A DNA stretch of 34,615 nucleotides from Chromera velia. Its lineage: Eukaryota > Sar > Chromeraceae. The stretch spans positions 1 to 34,615 of the forward strand of contig JAHBMJ010001170.1 of assembly GCA_018398765.1 (NCBI GenBank). The letters are read 5' to 3'. Below the pieces are notes generated by a model. The model was not told where the DNA came from. It saw nothing but the letters and a program-made list of their open reading frames with translations, and ran no database searches. Shown one piece after another: positions 30,816 through 34,615 of the stretch. The number at the start of each line of letters is the position of its first letter. The stretch's first letter is position 1. The position numbers and the translations under genes were made by a program.

Positions 30816-32260
30816 CTAATTGATAGCAGCCCTCGGAGACCATACACACACCGGGCTCTTTCTAATACGTGTGACAACGAGTTAAACCAGCTGATAGCAG
30901 CACTCACAGTCTACATAAATACCCATCATACAGATCGAAAAAAAGTTACAACAACTGAAAGCGGCGATTCACCTCTGCATGAACGCTCATCCGACAGATG
31001 AGACAAAAGCCAACCTAGCTGAAAGCAGCACTCACAGACTGCACGAGCACTCATCAGACAGATGAGACAACAAGCTGACCCAACTGAGGGCAGCCCTCAC
31101 CGACTGCACGAACACCCCACCGACAGGTCAGAGAGTAAGCCAATCCAACTGAGGGCAGCCCTGATAGTTTGAGACTGCACAGACCTTCATTTGACAGATG
31201 AGACATAAAGCCAAACCAACTGAGGGCAGCCCTGATACACTGTATGAACACTTATCCTCCAGATGACAGAGAAAACTAAATTGACTGAAAGCAGCACCCA
31301 CAGACCGCACAATCCCTCATCCGACACCTGAGACCACAAGCCGACCTTGCTGACAGCAGCCCTAATGGACTGCCTAAAACTCATTCGATAAATGAGACAA
31401 AGGCTAATCCAACTGAAAGCGGCACTTCCGGCCTGCACGAACACTCATCTGACAGATGAGACCAAAGCGAATCCAACCACATGCAGCACTCACGGCCTTT
31501 ACAAATTTTTTTCTGACGGATAGGACAGAAAGCCAATCTAACCAAAGCAGCACTCACAGCTTGTACGAACTCCCGTATAATAAATGCGACAACAAGCCCC
31601 TCCAACTGAGAGCAGCCCTCACTGACTGCACGAGTTCCCATCTGACGGATGAGACAACAAGCTAAACCAAATGACTCAGCACTCATGGATTGCATGAGCG
31701 CCCCCCCAACAGATGATGCACCAAGCCAAACCAACTGAAAATAGCACCCGCAGACTGTACAGACTCTCACCCAACAGATGGGACAACAAAGCCTCGGCAT
31801 TCCATACGTCTAAGAGCAGCCCTAACAGACTACCTAGCACACTACATGATCCCTCATCTGACAGATGAGACAACAAGCCAAGTCAACTGAGAGCAACACT
31901 TATCAACTGCATGAACACTCGTCCAACAGATAAGACAACGAGTCAAACCAGCTGAATGCAGGACTCACAGTCCGCGTAAATAGCGCTCACACAAATAAAA
32001 AAACATACCAAAACCACTGAGAACAGCCTTGACATACTGCAAATACATTCATCCCACAGATGAGATAAAAAGCCACTCCGACAGAGGGCACCGTATGAAC
32101 ACTCATCCTACAGATGACACACACAGCCAGTCCTACTGACCGCGGCACTCCCGGACGCTCCCAGACTGTACGAGCACTCATCCAACCGATGAGACAGCAT
32201 GCTACACCAACTGAAAACACCACTCATGGACTGCATAACCTCTCATCCTGCCGACGCACG
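30816..32260 (+). repeat. About 65-bp satellite array, block 2
   Basis: The same unit architecture as block 1, but the hairpin words are mostly CTCATC...GATGAG instead of CCCATC...GATGGG (for example 30986-31002, and CTCATCTGACAGATGAG near 31446 and 31853). The unit after the hairpin is usually GACAACAAGCCAA. About 22 units fit the span; the last recognisable ones end near 32260. Confidence 0.85.
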
Positions 32261-32891
32261 TCACTACTGCTTCGCAGGTTCCTGGAGCCCTACCGAGCCT
32301 GGGGGGAACGACGCCATATACTGCTACCTAACGCCCCTTGCATACGACTCCCCTTGTTTCCTAACCTTGGCCTCTCTCTGCGCCTCAATCAAGTCGCCCT
32401 GTGTCGCCGCTGACCCAGCAGCCGGCTACCCTCACTCTGCGGGTGCACCATTCTGCTCCGGTCTCGGCACCACGCGTTGCTTTGTAACCGTCGTCTCTGC
32501 CGGACATTCCCCTTCTGGCAACCTTCTAGCTGCCTTGCAGCTCAGAGAGTCTCGCCAACTGTAGGCCTTTCCTTCAACTGTGCGTAGCAGACTCTGCCCT
32601 CCAGTTTCATTCGGCCCAAGGCCACGACGTCAACATGTGGCATGAACCAAACAGGAAGAAATCACGCCCGCGGCGTCTCGCAGTCCATTCGAGTCTTCCG
32701 TCCTTTCCAAACCACAAGACAACGTTGCAACGGCCTTGCCCCTTCTCGGTAACAGACTGCTACCCCTCTGGGCTCCACCTCGCTCCGCCAGCGGCGGCAG
32801 ACCCTGCTTGGTGAGAGCGGGCACGTCAACGACGGCTCACCGCGCTTCTCATTTCTCTTGCTCCGGACTGGACCACGTCTACGAACCGCAA
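32261..32891. other. GC-rich spacer, no gene recognised
   Basis: About 630 bases between the satellite and the second repeat-module copy. A plus-strand frame to 32564 and a minus-strand frame at 32662-32961 are open but show no recognisable domain; they may be part of an unrecognised mobile element. Confidence 0.4.
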
Positions 32892-33046
32892 GCGTTTTTC
32901 TGTCTACCCCGATAGTTTTACCCCCCTGGGCCCTGAGCCACTGTGCCTGACGCGCTGTCAATTGCGCCGTCTTCGATGTGGCTCGGTCCCGGCATCTGAC
33001 AGACTTGGACGTATTCTTTTATCTACTGTTTCTGCTCCTCATAGCG

Positions 33047-33054
33047 TTCTTGGT
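33047..33054 (+). repeat. 8-bp target-site duplication, left
   Basis: TTCTTGGT immediately before the element; the same octamer follows it at 34145-34152, and it occurs once in the uninterrupted copy at about 26727-26734. Confidence 0.85.
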
Positions 33055-34144
33055 CTAGGGTATGACACCTAAAAAAAAAATAAATATAATTTAATTATAA
33101 ACCCTAGGGGTATGTGTCACTCTGATTAGCTATAACTCTAAAAAGTGGTTTTTTAAGGTTTTTACGATGAACTAACCTTATTTTTATGATAACACAACTT
33201 TTCAAATTAAATCTCATGACCTTTTATATATAGGAAAGTTGATTCGCCCTCTAAGGTTTGCAAACGCTTATGATGTCGGTTTGCAAACCTAATCCCCCAA
33301 CCTAACCAAACCTGTCTAAACCTGTCTAAACCTGGTTCCAAATGGCTTTTGCATGAATACAGAGAAGAATCTGATGCAAAGCAAACATAACCTAGCATTT
33401 TACCAGGAAACATCAGACAAACCGATCATTTAACGAATGTAGAATAAAGTCAAGAACATAAACTCAAAGCTGTCTTCATTCTTTCACACTTCAACAGACT
33501 TATCCAGAGGTGGAATTTCCTTTTCAAACGCCCGGTCAACTTACTCCAATTCTCTATCTTCAATTCATAAGCCGTCATCAATGTTTAGTGCAGTGGGTTT
33601 TCAAATTCTTCAATCATGTATACGATTTCCACGGAGAGGCGATCAAGCAAACAAAGATCGTGCCAGGAAAGAAGAGAGGAGAAAAGGGGGCCCGGGGGGG
33701 CAGGACAAGGAGAATGCAGCGGCTGTTATGAATGCTGATGCAAGTGAAGCTATATCCCCTTCCTGAAACGTTCATGTACAGAGTGTTACAGACGTGGTCC
33801 TGCCGGCAAAAACGTACAAAATATACTTTTAACAGATCATTCACATACAGATTTCAGAAGTTTGGCCAGGTTTGGACGGGTTTGAAGAGGTTTGGAAGGT
33901 TTGAGTCTGGTGCGACCATGGTTTCCAAACCAATTCTAAACCTGACGTAGCGAATGGGTTTTAAACTCATCTAAACCTACCCTAACCTACTCTAACCTTA
34001 GCCACTCAACCCTATTTTAGCGTTTTTTAAGCTTTTCTAGCAAATTTAGCTCCAAAAATCTCTTTTAAAACATCAAAAATTTAAGTTTTTATTGAAAAAC
34101 CTAACTTTAAACCTAGGGTACCCTCACAAAGTGTCAGACCCTAG
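33055..34144. mobile_element. Non-autonomous hAT-like DNA transposon, 1,090 bp
   Basis: Ends are CTAGGGTATGACAC and, reverse complemented, CTAGGGTCTGACAC: 14-bp terminal inverted repeats with one mismatch. It is flanked by the 8-bp duplication TTCTTGGT, and the pre-insertion sequence is preserved in copy A of the host repeat. An 8-bp duplication with a TAGGG-type end is the pattern of the hAT superfamily. TIR-like words recur inside both ends (CCCTAGGGGTATGTGTCAC near 33102, CCTAGGGTACC near 34112). No transposase frame is present, so it would need an enzyme supplied in trans. Confidence 0.85.
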
Positions 34145-34152
34145 TTCTTGGT
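34145..34152 (+). repeat. 8-bp target-site duplication, right
   Basis: The second TTCTTGGT, directly after the right inverted repeat and before TCGGCCACCG, which resumes the host repeat. Confidence 0.85.
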
Positions 34153-34270
34153 TCGGCCACCGTTTTATATTCTGTCAGCCGTCTCGTGTTCTACTTTTTT
34201 CCGGGATATCTATAAAAGCGAATTTCTTATGCGGCGCCGCGTGCTAAGGCGACGCCCTTCTCTATACTTT

Positions 34271-34615
34271 TCTGAGAACCCCTAAACTGAGAACCCAGAT
34301 GGTTAGAGTGGGCGCCGCCGCAAGCTCTAAATCTAATAATAGTGAGATAAAAAAATAAAATCAAAGGATGCGAAGCGCACCAGTCCTCCGCGTAGATGGA
34401 TTTTCAATTGTTCTCTTTACAAAAGTAATCAAACAACAGATCTTGAAAAGAGAAGAAGAGGTGACATGGTGCTTTAGTGGTATAACATGATCACCTGAAA
34501 GTTAAAAAAAAGTAATGTCCAATGGCTTCTACTAGACTATCGGCACCTCAGAAAGCAATTTCCGACCTTACATCTCTTTATAATAGAAGAACAATACAAA
34601 AACATGAGGTGCATG
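34271..34615. other. Window end, no gene recognised
   Basis: Contains CTGAGAACCC twice (34272-34281 and 34287-34296) and AT-rich sequence. A TTTAGTGGTATAAC segment near 34472 resembles a tRNA A box but has no B box or acceptor pairing. Confidence 0.4.

Larger units (their letters stand above)
32892..34270 (+). repeat. 282-bp dispersed repeat, copy B, interrupted
   Basis: Left part 32892-33054 and right part 34153-34270 match copy A (26571-26852) with a few substitutions. The break falls between GCGTTCTTGGT and TCGGCCACCG, where 33055-34144 plus a duplicated TTCTTGGT is inserted. Confidence 0.85.

Noticed and set aside
29555..31001. Very long open frames (up to about 410 codons) giving Leu-Cys or Ser-Leu-His repeats
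   Set aside because: They are produced by the 9-bp minisatellite, which keeps several frames on both strands open; there are no start context, splice or domain features.
27600..32260. Regularly spaced palindromic words resembling a CRISPR array
   Set aside because: The whole 65-bp unit is repeated with divergence, there are no unique spacers, and the host is eukaryotic.
33055..34144. Telomere-like AAACCCTA words
   Set aside because: They are scattered words inside the hAT-like element, not tandem telomeric repeats.
34461..34520. tRNA-like A box (TTTAGTGGTATAAC)
   Set aside because: No B box, no acceptor-stem pairing and no anticodon arm can be folded.

Overview
The window is nuclear DNA of a eukaryote. 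Evidence: multi-exon genes with GT...CAG introns, simple-repeat-rich introns, remnants of non-LTR retrotransposons, a non-autonomous DNA transposon and several kilobases of satellite. Frequent TGCATGCA octamers, mixed base composition and intron style suggest an alveolate-type alga, perhaps a chromerid such as Chromera velia. That is inference; no rRNA, tRNA or organelle gene is present to settle it. Seven N at 10291-10297 and one N at 23927, both in C homopolymers, show it is an assembled contig.

Layout. 1-5060 is gene-poor: a hairpin-forming inverted repeat, short direct repeats and, on the minus strand at about 3017-3465, a decayed LINE endonuclease domain. 5063-7319 (minus) is a two-exon secreted PHB-depolymerase-type esterase with a mucin-like Thr linker, three small Cys/Trp modules and a C-terminal PAN/Apple-like domain. 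7320-8059 is a divergent intergenic region with three TGCATGCA boxes. 8060-17755 (plus) is read as one eight-exon gene: an exocyst Sec6/EXOC3-like core followed by a long disordered region and a split PH-like domain, with three NPF motifs along its length. 18060-19245 is the 3' end of a LINE with an (ATC)n tail. 21235-25477 (minus) is a multi-exon RBBP4/MSI1-type histone-binding WD40 protein with an unusually long polar tail.

From 25.5 kb on no host gene is supported. This part holds a GC-rich island, a pair of 163-bp direct repeats around a 733-bp segment, about 3.3 kb of a roughly 65-bp satellite (27.6-32.26 kb) split by a 1.3-kb array of a 9-bp minisatellite, and a second copy of a 282-bp repeat module. 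That copy is interrupted by a 1,090-bp element with 14-bp terminal inverted repeats and an 8-bp target-site duplication (hAT-like); the uninterrupted copy at 26.6-26.85 kb acts as the empty site.

The three protein genes do not form an obvious pathway (secreted hydrolase, exocytic tethering, chromatin). The most unusual items are the apparent Sec6-PH fusion, the satellite whose hairpin stem changes in a paired way between its two blocks, the nested hAT-like insertion with an internal empty-site control, the CxFWCW modules of the esterase, and splice donors lying in GTCAGTC/GTCGGTC tandem motifs.
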